Source of the DNA: Pelagibacteraceae bacterium AG-313-A04
GTDB lineage: Bacteria; Pseudomonadota; Alphaproteobacteria; Pelagibacterales; Pelagibacteraceae
Assembly (NCBI GenBank): GCA_003284275.1
Contig: QBVU01000003.1
Location: forward strand, 56,818 to 120,817
Length of the DNA stretch: 64,000 nt
Direction: 5' to 3'
Shown: positions 56,350 through 64,000 of the stretch, one piece after another
Position numbering within the stretch: position 1 is the first letter of the stretch
Layout: every line of letters starts with the position of its first letter
Notes under the pieces: model-generated
Databases searched by the model: none
Seen by the model: only the letters and a program-made list of their open reading frames with translations
What the model was told of the DNA's origin: nothing
Position numbers and translations under genes: made by a program

Positions 56350-57435
56350 ATGCTTTTTACTTTATTTACATCTTTAGTTGATCAATATTCATTTTTAAAT
56401 GTTTTCAAATACCTGACATTTAGAACTGGCCTTTCTGTTATTACATCTTTAGTAGTCGTTTTTATAATTGGAGCTCCTTTGATAAAATTATTTTCTGAGA
56501 AAATGATTACTGGACCTATCAGACAGGATGGACCAATTGATCATATTATAAAAAAAACTGGCACTCCTACTATGGGAGGAGTAATCATAATTATCGGAAT
56601 AATTTCAGGCACACTCCTCTGGGCTGATTTAAAAAATATTTACATATGGATACTGATATTTGTATCATTGTCTTTAGGAGGGTTAGGGTTACTAGACGAT
56701 ATTTTAAAAATTAAATACAAAAACTCTAGGGGGCTTAGGTCAATTTATAAATTTTCTGGTCAAGTTATCATCGGTGTAATTACTCTAGTTTTATTGATTG
56801 AATTTTCTAATCATGAATATCTTTATAATCTTTATTTTCCATTTTTTAAAAATTTAATCCTACACATGGGGTTATTTTTTATCCCCTTCGGTTTATTTGT
56901 AATTATTGGATCTTCTAATGCAGTGAATTTAACAGATGGTCTTGATGGATTAGCGACTGTACCAGTAATGTTGGTTGCTCTTTCATTCACATTAATTTCT
57001 TACGTGGTTGGTAATACAATTTTTTCAGAATATTTGCAGATACAATACATCCCAGACGTTGGTGAACTATCAATTTTTTGCGGGTCAATTGTGGGAGCCT
57101 GTTTAGGATTTTTATGGTATAACGCCCCACCAGCAAAAATTTTTATGGGAGATACAGGCTCACTATCTTTAGGTGGATCGCTTGCGGCTATAGCAGTTAT
57201 CGTTAAACATGAAATTGTTTTGGCTATAATTGGTGGGTTATTTGTTTTAGAAACGGTATCTGTAATTATTCAAGTTATATCTTTTAAACTAACAGGAAAA
57301 AGATTTTTTAAGATGGCACCGATTCATCATCATTTTGAAAAAAAAGGCTGGGCTGAGTCCACTATAGTAATTAGATTTTGGATCATAGCAATCATTTTGG
57401 CATTGATAGGACTAGCAACTCTAAAATTAAGGTAA
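56350..57435 (+). CDS. mraY: Phospho-N-acetylmuramoyl-pentapeptide transferase
   Basis: Transfers phospho-MurNAc-pentapeptide to undecaprenyl phosphate, making lipid I. About ten membrane helices are visible. Signature stretches are KKTGTPTMGGVIII, GLLDDILKIKYKNSRGLR, NAVNLTDGLDGLA with catalytic Asp residues, FMGDTGSLSLGG and MAPIHHHFEKKGW. The 361-residue length is exactly typical. It abuts murE/F and lies 1 base before murD. Confidence 0.98.
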   Translation: MLFTLFTSLVDQYSFLNVFKYLTFRTGLSVITSLVVVFIIGAPLIKLFSEKMITGPIRQDGPIDHIIKKTGTPTMGGVIIIIGIISGTLLWADLKNIYIWILIFVSLSLGGLGLLDDILKIKYKNSRGLRSIYKFSGQVIIGVITLVLLIEFSNHEYLYNLYFPFFKNLILHMGLFFIPFGLFVIIGSSNAVNLTDGLDGLATVPVMLVALSFTLISYVVGNTIFSEYLQIQYIPDVGELSIFCGSIVGACLGFLWYNAPPAKIFMGDTGSLSLGGSLAAIAVIVKHEIVLAIIGGLFVLETVSVIIQVISFKLTGKRFFKMAPIHHHFEKKGWAESTIVIRFWIIAIILALIGLATLKLR

Positions 57436-57436
57436 A

Positions 57437-58714
57437 ATGCTTAAAACTCCAAAGCTCAAAGAACACTCGTTCCTTGTTTATGGTTTAGGGCTAAGTGGTA
57501 GTGCGGTAGTAAAGTATCTTAAAAAGAATAATTTTTCAGATTTTAAAGTTTGGGACGATAAAGAAAAAAAACTTTTTAGAAAAAATAGAACAAAAAATTT
57601 AAAAAAAACATTAAAAGAGGTAGATTATATTATATTATCACCGGGTATAAGCTTACTTAAAAATAAAAATCTTAGAAAATTTGAAAAAAAAATTATTACA
57701 GACTTAGATCTATTCTATTCAATTAATGAAAACTTCAAAAGTATTGTTATTACCGGAACAAATGGAAAGTCGACTACTTGTAAATTATTATTTCATTTCT
57801 TAAAAAAGAATAAGTTCAAGTGTTCATTGGGAGGAAACATTGGCAATCCTATATTCAATTTAAATAAAGTTAATAATAGTTTTGTGATTATAGAGGCATC
57901 ATCTTTTCAACTTTCACATTCTAAATTTATTAAACCTGATTATGCTTTTTTTTTAAATTTTAAAAACGATCACCTAGATTGGCATGGAAACATGACAAAC
58001 TATTTAAACGCAAAGACAAAAATATTTAAAAAACAAAACAAAGATCAATTTGCATTAATTAATAAATCATTAAAAAAAACTTTTAAAAAAAAAAAATTTA
58101 AGAGTAAAAGAATATTTCCTGAAATAAAAAGATACAAAAAAATAAAATTTAAGATTAATAACGATTATTTAACCTCTGGTATTAACGATGAAAATATGAA
58201 TTTTGTTTACACATTCTCCAAGTTAATAAATGTTAGAGAAAAATCATTTATCAATTCAATGCAATCATTTAATGGTTTGCCTCATAGATTTGAAATTTTC
58301 ATGAGAAAAAAAGGCATTACGTTTATTAACGACTCTAAAGCCACTTCTTTCACAGCTGCAAGCTTAGCTATTTCAAGTTTAAAAAATATTTTTTGGATAC
58401 TAGGTGGCCTTCCAAAAAAAGGAGATAAAATTGAAATATCAAAATTCAAGAAAAATATAATCAAATCTTATATAATTGGTAAGCATATAAATTTTTTTAA
58501 AAAACAAATTAAAGGAAAAATTATTTATTCCATTTCTAAAGATTTAGAAAATGCCTTAAGACAAATATTTAAGGATTATAAATATTATAATATCGAGAAA
58601 TGCACTATCTTATTTAGTCCAGCCGCAGCATCATTTGATCAATTTGATAATTTTGAAATGAGAGGTATTAAGTTTAAAAAATTATGTAAAGTTTATGCAA
58701 GAAAATTCATTTAG
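57437..58714 (+). CDS. murD: UDP-N-acetylmuramoylalanine-D-glutamate ligase
   Basis: Adds D-glutamate to UDP-MurNAc-Ala. The N-terminal Rossmann part has VYGLGLSGSAVVKYL, then ILSPGIS, the P-loop VITGTNGKSTTCKL, IEASSFQLSHS, NFKNDHLDWHG and the C-terminal INDSKATSFTAAS with FSPAAASFDQFDNFEMRG. The 425-residue length is slightly short of E. coli's 438. The sequence is very Lys-rich. The 3' end overlaps ftsW by 20 bases. Confidence 0.96.
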   Translation: MLKTPKLKEHSFLVYGLGLSGSAVVKYLKKNNFSDFKVWDDKEKKLFRKNRTKNLKKTLKEVDYIILSPGISLLKNKNLRKFEKKIITDLDLFYSINENFKSIVITGTNGKSTTCKLLFHFLKKNKFKCSLGGNIGNPIFNLNKVNNSFVIIEASSFQLSHSKFIKPDYAFFLNFKNDHLDWHGNMTNYLNAKTKIFKKQNKDQFALINKSLKKTFKKKKFKSKRIFPEIKRYKKIKFKINNDYLTSGINDENMNFVYTFSKLINVREKSFINSMQSFNGLPHRFEIFMRKKGITFINDSKATSFTAASLAISSLKNIFWILGGLPKKGDKIEISKFKKNIIKSYIIGKHINFFKKQIKGKIIYSISKDLENALRQIFKDYKYYNIEKCTILFSPAAASFDQFDNFEMRGIKFKKLCKVYARKFI

Positions 58715-59822
58715 ATTTTTCATTTTAAATTATTGGAGAAGTATTGATAAAAAAATCTTGATTTGTTTTTTTATTTTATTTTGTTTAGGACTATTTTTTT
58801 CATTTTCTTCGACATCTTTTTTAGCCGGTGAAAGATTGAATAAGGATTATTATTTCTTTTTTATAAAGCATTTAACTTTCACAATTATCGCAATATCAAT
58901 TATGTTAATAATTTCATTAATTAAAACTGAATTATTAATTAAACTTGTTTTCCCTATTTTTTTTATTTCTTTCATTTTTCTTGCTATAGTTCCAATAATT
59001 GGAGTAGAGGTAAAAGGCGCTAAACGTTGGTTAAATTTATATTTTTTTAACTTTCAGCCAATTGAAATATTAAAACCATTTTTTATTTTAATGACTGTAA
59101 GAATTCTTACGTATAAAAATTTTCAAAATTCACATGCAAAATATCTCTTAAGTTTCACACTCCTATGTTCAATAATAATTTTATTAGTAGACCAACCAGA
59201 TTTAGGACAATCCATTTTAATAATAGGGAGTTGGATAGCTACAGTTTTTGTATCTGGTGTAAGTCTACTATATATAGCCATTTTTTTTGTAATTTTTATT
59301 GCATCTTTCAGTTCTATATTATTTTTCTTACCAGAAAAATTTGGTTATATTATCAATCGTTTAGTCTCATTTTTTGATCCTAATCATGGGGATAAATTCC
59401 AATCGTCATCTGCTCTTGATGCAATTAAACTTGGAGGTTTAACCGGCCAAGGAATGGGAGAGGGTATTTTGAAAGAAAGCGTTCCGGAGGCACATACAGA
59501 CTATGTGATTGCAGTTATTTCAGAAGAGTTCGGGGCTCTGGTCTCAATAATGATAATAGTAATATTTTTATACATTTCTTTTAGAATCATAAAAAATTGT
59601 TTCAGCCAAGATAATCAATTTATTAAAATCTCTCTTAGCGGCTTAGCATCACTTTTAATTTTTCAAACTTTTATACACGCTGGAGTTAATACGAATTTAT
59701 TACCTACCACTGGGATGACATTGCCTTTTCTGAGTTATGGAGGCTCTTCTTTAATTGGCAGTTCAGTTTTAGCAGGATTAGTTTTAAATTATACTAAAAA
59801 TAAAACATATTTATATGATTAA
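58695..59822 (+). CDS. ftsW: Septal peptidoglycan glycosyltransferase FtsW
   Basis: SEDS-family polymerase acting with FtsI at the septum. About ten hydrophobic helices are visible in 375 residues. Motifs include VEVKGAKRWLNLYFFNFQPIEILKP, QPDLGQSILI, the LKLGGLTGQGMGEG-like stretch with VPEAHTDYVIAVISEEFG, and NLLPTTGMTLPFLSYGGSS. It overlaps murD by 20 and murG by 8 bases. Confidence 0.96.
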   Translation: MQENSFRFFILNYWRSIDKKILICFFILFCLGLFFSFSSTSFLAGERLNKDYYFFFIKHLTFTIIAISIMLIISLIKTELLIKLVFPIFFISFIFLAIVPIIGVEVKGAKRWLNLYFFNFQPIEILKPFFILMTVRILTYKNFQNSHAKYLLSFTLLCSIIILLVDQPDLGQSILIIGSWIATVFVSGVSLLYIAIFFVIFIASFSSILFFLPEKFGYIINRLVSFFDPNHGDKFQSSSALDAIKLGGLTGQGMGEGILKESVPEAHTDYVIAVISEEFGALVSIMIIVIFLYISFRIIKNCFSQDNQFIKISLSGLASLLIFQTFIHAGVNTNLLPTTGMTLPFLSYGGSSLIGSSVLAGLVLNYTKNKTYLYD

Positions 59823-60912
59823 AAAAAAAATTCTGATTGCTACAGGTGGTACAGGTGGTCATATTTTCCCTGCATTAGGTATAGCAAATAATTTAATTAA
59901 AAATAATTATGATGTAAGGCTTACCATTGATGAAAGAGGGCTGTCATATCTTGATGATAATAATTCGATTTCATTTACGAAAATACCTTCATCACCTATT
60001 ATAAAAGAAAATATTTTTAAATTATTAAAGTCCTTGCTAATAATTTTTTCTTCAATAATAAAATCACTCTCTTTATTATTGTTTTTAAATAGACCTAATA
60101 TAATTTTAGGTATGGGCGGCTATGCTTCCTTTCCAGTTTGCATTGCAGCTACAATTTTAAGAATCAAATTTATTATTTATGAAAATAATTTAATAATAGG
60201 AAAAGCCAATAGATACCTATTACCTTTTGCAAAAAACATCTTTGTTTCTTATAAGGAATTGGAAGGAGTTAAAGAAAAAGAAAAAAAAAAAGTGATCGAG
60301 GTAGGAAATATAATCAGAGAGGAAATAATTGGTTTTAACTCAAAAAATGTTGCTAAAAATAATGATGGTATATTTAATATTTTGGTGTTTGGCGGTAGTC
60401 AAGGGGCAAAGATTTTTGCAGAAAAATTACCAGAGGTTTTTAGAAAAATGAAAAAAGATGGAATATCATTTAAAGTGTTTCAACAGTGTCAATTAAATCA
60501 GAATAAGGTGTTGTCTGATTTTTATAAAAAAGAAAATATAAATTTCGAATTATTTAATTTTACAAATAAAATTACAAATTTTTATTCAAAAGCAAATCTT
60601 GTAATAACAAGATCCGGAGCTTCTGCATTAGGAGAATTAATAAACGTCAAAATTCCATTTATAGCTATTCCATTACCAACCTCAGCTGACGACCATCAAT
60701 TCAAAAATGCAAAATATTATGAAAAAAAAGGAATGTGTTATCTTCTAGAGGAAAAAAATATCTCAGAACATTTATATAAGCTTATTAATTCAATTATTAA
60801 TAATAATGTGAAAATACAAAGAATTATTCAAAATCAAAGTCAATATTCTGACAAAGAAGTATTTAATCAGTTAAATAATAATATAGAAAAAATAATTAAT
60901 GAAAAAAATTAA
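59815..60912 (+). CDS. murG: UDP-GlcNAc:lipid I N-acetylglucosaminyltransferase
   Basis: Adds GlcNAc to lipid I to form lipid II on the inner face of the membrane. The GT-B motifs are ATGGTGGHIFPALGIAN at the N-terminus, GMGGYASFPVCIAA, YENNLIIGKANRYL, VFGGSQGAKIF and the nucleotide-sugar site VITRSGASALGELINVKIPFIAIPLP with DDHQFKNA. The 365-residue length is normal. It overlaps murC by 14 bases. Confidence 0.97.
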   Translation: MIKKKILIATGGTGGHIFPALGIANNLIKNNYDVRLTIDERGLSYLDDNNSISFTKIPSSPIIKENIFKLLKSLLIIFSSIIKSLSLLLFLNRPNIILGMGGYASFPVCIAATILRIKFIIYENNLIIGKANRYLLPFAKNIFVSYKELEGVKEKEKKKVIEVGNIIREEIIGFNSKNVAKNNDGIFNILVFGGSQGAKIFAEKLPEVFRKMKKDGISFKVFQQCQLNQNKVLSDFYKKENINFELFNFTNKITNFYSKANLVITRSGASALGELINVKIPFIAIPLPTSADDHQFKNAKYYEKKGMCYLLEEKNISEHLYKLINSIINNNVKIQRIIQNQSQYSDKEVFNQLNNNIEKIINEKN

Positions 60913-62296
60913 TTTAGGTCAAAAGGACATAATCCATTTCGTGGGTATTGGAGGCATAGGAATGAGCGGGCTTGCCCAAATAATGAAAAATATGGGATTT
61001 AAAGTTCAAGGTAGCGATCAAAATAAAAATAAAAATATTATGTCATGCTCTAAAAATGGAATTAGAACTTATATAGGGCACTCAATAAAGAATATTAAAG
61101 GAGCAACTATTTTAGTAAGATCTACAGCCATAAAAGATAATAATATCGAAATAAAATCAGCAAAAAAAAATAATATTCCAGTTTACGAAAGAGCTGAAGT
61201 TTTAGCCGATGCAGTATCCAAAAAAAAAAATATTATTATTACAGGGTCTCATGGAAAAACTACCACTACTTCTTTGGTAGCAAAAATTTTAACAGATCAA
61301 AAATTAGATCCGACAATCATTAACGGTGGAGTAATTAATTTTTTTAAAAGTAATGCTAAACTGGGTAGAGGTGAATGGGCAATTCTAGAGGCTGATGAGT
61401 CAGATGGAAGTTTTTTAAAACTCCCATTAAATTATTCAGTTGTAACTAATATTGATTACGAACACATAGATTATTATAAAAACTATACAAACCTAGAAAA
61501 ATCTTTTATAGATTTTATTAATAAAACTCCACCAACCGGCAAAGCAATAATTTGTATAGATAACAATAATATTAAAAAAATTTTAAAGAAAATAAAAAAT
61601 AAAAATATAATTAAATATGGAGAAAATAATCAAGCAGACTTCAGAGTATCTAAAATAATATATAATTATGACAGCACAAATTTTAATTTAACTTTTAAAG
61701 ACAAATATAAAAAGTTGAAAACAATTAAAAATATTAATGTTAAACTATTAGGAAAACATAATGTGCTTAATGCAGCCGCAGCATTCGCAGTTTGCGTAAA
61801 TCTTGGTGTCAGTCAAAATATAGTAAAAAGATCTCTTAAAAATTTTTCTGGAGTTCAAAGAAGAATGACAAAGGTGTTCTCAAAAAATCAAAATGATTTT
61901 TATGATGATTACGCTCATCATCCTACAGAAATAAGTTCGGTTTTAGATGGCGTGAGAAATGTTAATAAAAAAAGAAAAATTATTAGCATTTTTGAGCCAC
62001 ATAGATATTCTAGAGTAATCTCATTAAAAAAAGAATTTTCAAAATGTTTTAAGAAATCAGACTTAGTTGTTATATGCCCGCTTTATGCTGCTGGGGAAAA
62101 AAGAAATTCGAAATTTAATATGATAAAATTTGCCAATTCCATTTCTAAAAATTCTAATAACCAAGTGATAATAGTTAAATGTGAAAAAGAATTAAGTAAT
62201 TTTTTAAAAAAAAACTTAATTAGTGACGAAATAATTATTGGTATGGGAGCTGGAATAATTTCTAAATGGATCGTAGGGCTTAAATTTTCTTTATGA
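60899..62296 (+). CDS. murC: UDP-N-acetylmuramate-L-alanine ligase
   Basis: Adds the first amino acid to UDP-MurNAc. Motifs: IHFVGIGGIGMSGLAQIM, VRSTAIKDNN, the P-loop ITGSHGKTTTTSLV, LEADESDGSF, TNIDYEHIDYY, and the C-terminal DDYAHHPTEISSVLDG with FEPHRYSR. The 465-residue length is typical. It overlaps murB by 4 bases (ATGA-type junction). Confidence 0.98.
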   Translation: MKKINLGQKDIIHFVGIGGIGMSGLAQIMKNMGFKVQGSDQNKNKNIMSCSKNGIRTYIGHSIKNIKGATILVRSTAIKDNNIEIKSAKKNNIPVYERAEVLADAVSKKKNIIITGSHGKTTTTSLVAKILTDQKLDPTIINGGVINFFKSNAKLGRGEWAILEADESDGSFLKLPLNYSVVTNIDYEHIDYYKNYTNLEKSFIDFINKTPPTGKAIICIDNNNIKKILKKIKNKNIIKYGENNQADFRVSKIIYNYDSTNFNLTFKDKYKKLKTIKNINVKLLGKHNVLNAAAAFAVCVNLGVSQNIVKRSLKNFSGVQRRMTKVFSKNQNDFYDDYAHHPTEISSVLDGVRNVNKKRKIISIFEPHRYSRVISLKKEFSKCFKKSDLVVICPLYAAGEKRNSKFNMIKFANSISKNSNNQVIIVKCEKELSNFLKKNLISDEIIIGMGAGIISKWIVGLKFSL

Positions 62297-63198
62297 GTTA
62301 TTTAAATGATCTTATTAAAAAATTTGGCGACAGTTTATCGCAAAATGTAAAATTAGCAAATTATAGTTGGTTTAATCTTGGTGGAGACGCAGAATTTTTT
62401 TTTAAACCAAAAGATAAATTTCAACTATTAGAATTTTTAATAGAGGCAAAAAAAAATAATATCAAAACCACATTGCTGGGTGCAGGCTCAAATATATTGT
62501 TTAGAGATAACGGTGTAAGGGGAGCAGTTATAAAACTTGGAAAAAACTTTTCTTTCTGCAAATTAATAGAAAATGACATCATAGAAGTCGGTGCGGCAAC
62601 TTTAGATCGTAAGGTAGCTAACTTTGCAAAGGATAATTGTTTGGCAAATTTAGAATTTTTATCTTGTATTCCTGGATCAATAGGAGGTGCAATAATTATG
62701 AATAGTGGTTGCTATAATAATGATATTTCAAAAGTTTTACTTTCAGTTAAGGCAATAGATAAAAAAAAATGTACAGAAGTAGAAATTGACAAAAAGGATA
62801 TCAGATTTACGTATAGAGGATCAAATTTATCCGAAGACTTAATTTTTATTTCTGCAAAATTAAGGGGATCATTAGATAAAAAGGAAAAAATAGAGAAAAC
62901 ACAATCTGATTTTATCGATAGAAAAAAATTGTCTCAACCAAGTCAAGTTAAAACTTGTGGCAGCACTTTTAAAAACGTAAGTAAAGAAAAAAAAGCATGG
63001 ATGCTGATCAAAGAGTCTGGTTGTGAAAAATTTGAAGAGGGAGAAGCTGTAATTTCCAAAACACATTGTAATTTTTTTGTCAATAAAGGGAGCGCAAAAT
63101 CGTCAGATATTGAAAACTTAATTCAAAAAGTACAAAAACGAGTTTATGATAAAACAAAAATTAATTTAGAACTTGAAATTAAAATAGTTGGTGAGTAA
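62293..63198 (+). CDS. murB: UDP-N-acetylenolpyruvoylglucosamine reductase
   Basis: FAD enzyme that reduces enolpyruvyl-UDP-GlcNAc to UDP-MurNAc. Visible: YSWFNLGGDAEFFFKP, the FAD loop LLGAGSNILFRDNGVRGAVIKLG, FLSCIPGSIGGAIIMNSGCY, the catalytic region FTYRGSNL, and QPSQVKTCGSTFKN, the short-loop form with the catalytic Ser. The 301-residue length fits type IIa MurB. Its stop lies inside the ddl start region (8-base overlap). Confidence 0.97.
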   Translation: MSYLNDLIKKFGDSLSQNVKLANYSWFNLGGDAEFFFKPKDKFQLLEFLIEAKKNNIKTTLLGAGSNILFRDNGVRGAVIKLGKNFSFCKLIENDIIEVGAATLDRKVANFAKDNCLANLEFLSCIPGSIGGAIIMNSGCYNNDISKVLLSVKAIDKKKCTEVEIDKKDIRFTYRGSNLSEDLIFISAKLRGSLDKKEKIEKTQSDFIDRKKLSQPSQVKTCGSTFKNVSKEKKAWMLIKESGCEKFEEGEAVISKTHCNFFVNKGSAKSSDIENLIQKVQKRVYDKTKINLELEIKIVGE

Positions 63199-64000
63199 AA
63201 AAAAATTTAAAAATATTTTAGTAGTTTTAGGTGGGTCTTCAGGTGAACGAGCAGTTAGCTTAGAAAGTGGTAAAGCTTGTATTAGTGCTTTAAAAAAGAG
63301 GAAGTACAAAGTTTCATCATTTGATCCAAAGAATAAAAATTTTAATTTAATTAATGCAAATAAAATTGACGCCATTTTTAACGCACTACATGGAAAAGAC
63401 GGCGAAGACGGCGTTGCTCAAAGCTATTTTGAGTTTCTAAAAATTCCATACACTCATTCGGGAGTAATAAGTTCATATAACGCAATGAATAAGTTGATTT
63501 CAAAGAGGATCTTTTTAAAGAATAAAATTAAAACACCTAAATATTTTTCAATAAATCAAGATTTTAAAATTTCATCAATTAACAAACACTTGAAGAATAA
63601 AAAAATTTATTACCCAATAATTGTAAAACCAATTAATGAGGGATCAAGTTTAGGTGTAGAATTATGTCATGATAAAAGTAATTTAATGAAATCATTAAAA
63701 AAATTATTAAAGAATTACGATCAATTAATGATAGAGGAATACATTGCAGGCCAAGAAATTCAAGTTGCAGTAATTAATGGAAAGCCATTAGGTGCAATAG
63801 AGCTAGTGCCTAAGCGCATGTTTTATGATTATAAAGCAAAATATACTAAAGCAGCTAAGACCAAACATATTATGCCAGCAAGATTATCAAAGTCTAAATA
63901 TGCTGAGGTTTTAAGTATCGCGAAAAAAACTCATAATGTTTTTAAATGCAGAGGTGTTACCAGAGCTGACTTTAAATTTTATAAAGGTAATTTTCATATA
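63191..64000 (+). CDS. ddl: D-alanine-D-alanine ligase (partial, runs off the window)
   Basis: Makes the D-Ala-D-Ala dipeptide that MurF adds. The frame opens with a GTG at 63191-63193, inside the murB end, and stays open for 270 codons to the window edge, so it is absent from the ORF track. Visible: ILVVLGGSSGERAVSLESG, IFNALHGKDGEDGVAQSYFE, YTHSGVISSYNAMNK and VKPINEGSSLGVE of the ATP-grasp fold. The C-terminal catalytic third is cut off. ftsQ and ftsA would be expected next. Confidence 0.95.
   Translation, partial: MSKKKFKNILVVLGGSSGERAVSLESGKACISALKKRKYKVSSFDPKNKNFNLINANKIDAIFNALHGKDGEDGVAQSYFEFLKIPYTHSGVISSYNAMNKLISKRIFLKNKIKTPKYFSINQDFKISSINKHLKNKKIYYPIIVKPINEGSSLGVELCHDKSNLMKSLKKLLKNYDQLMIEEYIAGQEIQVAVINGKPLGAIELVPKRMFYDYKAKYTKAAKTKHIMPARLSKSKYAEVLSIAKKTHNVFKCRGVTRADFKFYKGNFHI

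Overview
The window is a gene-dense, very AT-rich (GC near 30% by eye) stretch of an alphaproteobacterial core chromosome. Small proteins rich in Lys, Asn and Ile, gaps of almost zero between genes, and the gene orders (dciA/mutY, ccrM-rnhB, petABC, a marR-ompR-envZ set beside ilvE, carAB/yqeY-dnaG-rpoD, amidase-rnpB-mraZ) point to a streamlined marine member of the SAR11/Pelagibacterales type. I see no insertion sequence, prophage, CRISPR array or rRNA operon, and no gene-free stretch longer than about 135 bases.

Layout. 1-8 kb: a clipped gene (possibly atpI), smc, a DsbA-like thioredoxin-fold protein and dciA run leftward; mutY and a flavin monooxygenase run rightward from a start shared with dciA; then ccrM, rnhB and a uracil-DNA glycosylase run leftward. 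8-12 kb: a TPR protein, ispE, tRNA-Gln and cca. 12-15 kb: greA, a TylF-type methyltransferase, hemF and trmL. 15-17 kb: petABC (cytochrome bc1). 17-23 kb: a leftward run of ychF, pth, rplY, prs, pgeF, midA and lgt. 23-28 kb: ubiK, an envZ/ompR/marR set, ilvE, a methyltransferase and pgsA. 28-33 kb: uvrC, folB, a pteridine-reductase-like SDR and uvrB. 33-37 kb: an aminotransferase, trxB, an ELM1-like protein and a 2OG-Fe(II) oxygenase. 37-46 kb: carB/carA leftward, then yqeY-dnaG-rpoD and a CAT tRNA. 46-48.5 kb: mlaC/mlaA, a peptidoglycan amidase and RNase P RNA. 48.6-64 kb: a division and cell-wall (dcw) cluster mraZ-ftsZ-rsmH-ftsL-ftsI-murE/F-mraY-murD-ftsW-murG-murC-murB-ddl, with ddl cut by the window end.

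How the parts work together. The dcw cluster supplies the muropeptide precursor pathway (MurE/F, MraY, MurD, MurG, MurC, MurB, Ddl) and the septal machine (FtsZ, FtsL, FtsI, FtsW), under a promoter overlapped by what looks like a three-box MraZ operator. DNA maintenance is well represented: Smc, MutY, UDG, UvrB, UvrC, RNase HII, CcrM, DnaG and DciA. The bc1 complex, HemF and a possible ATP-synthase accessory gene serve respiration.

No wholly novel defence or mobile system is visible. The points most worth a second look are lineage-specific departures within core genes: an Smc with no recognisable hinge, a DnaG that has lost three of four zinc ligands, ftsZ inserted directly after mraZ, a MurE-MurF fusion, dciA and mutY starting inside one ATGCAT, three GANTC sites in the ccrM leader, cca starting 6 bases after a tRNA, and interlocked TTAA stop codons at convergent gene ends.
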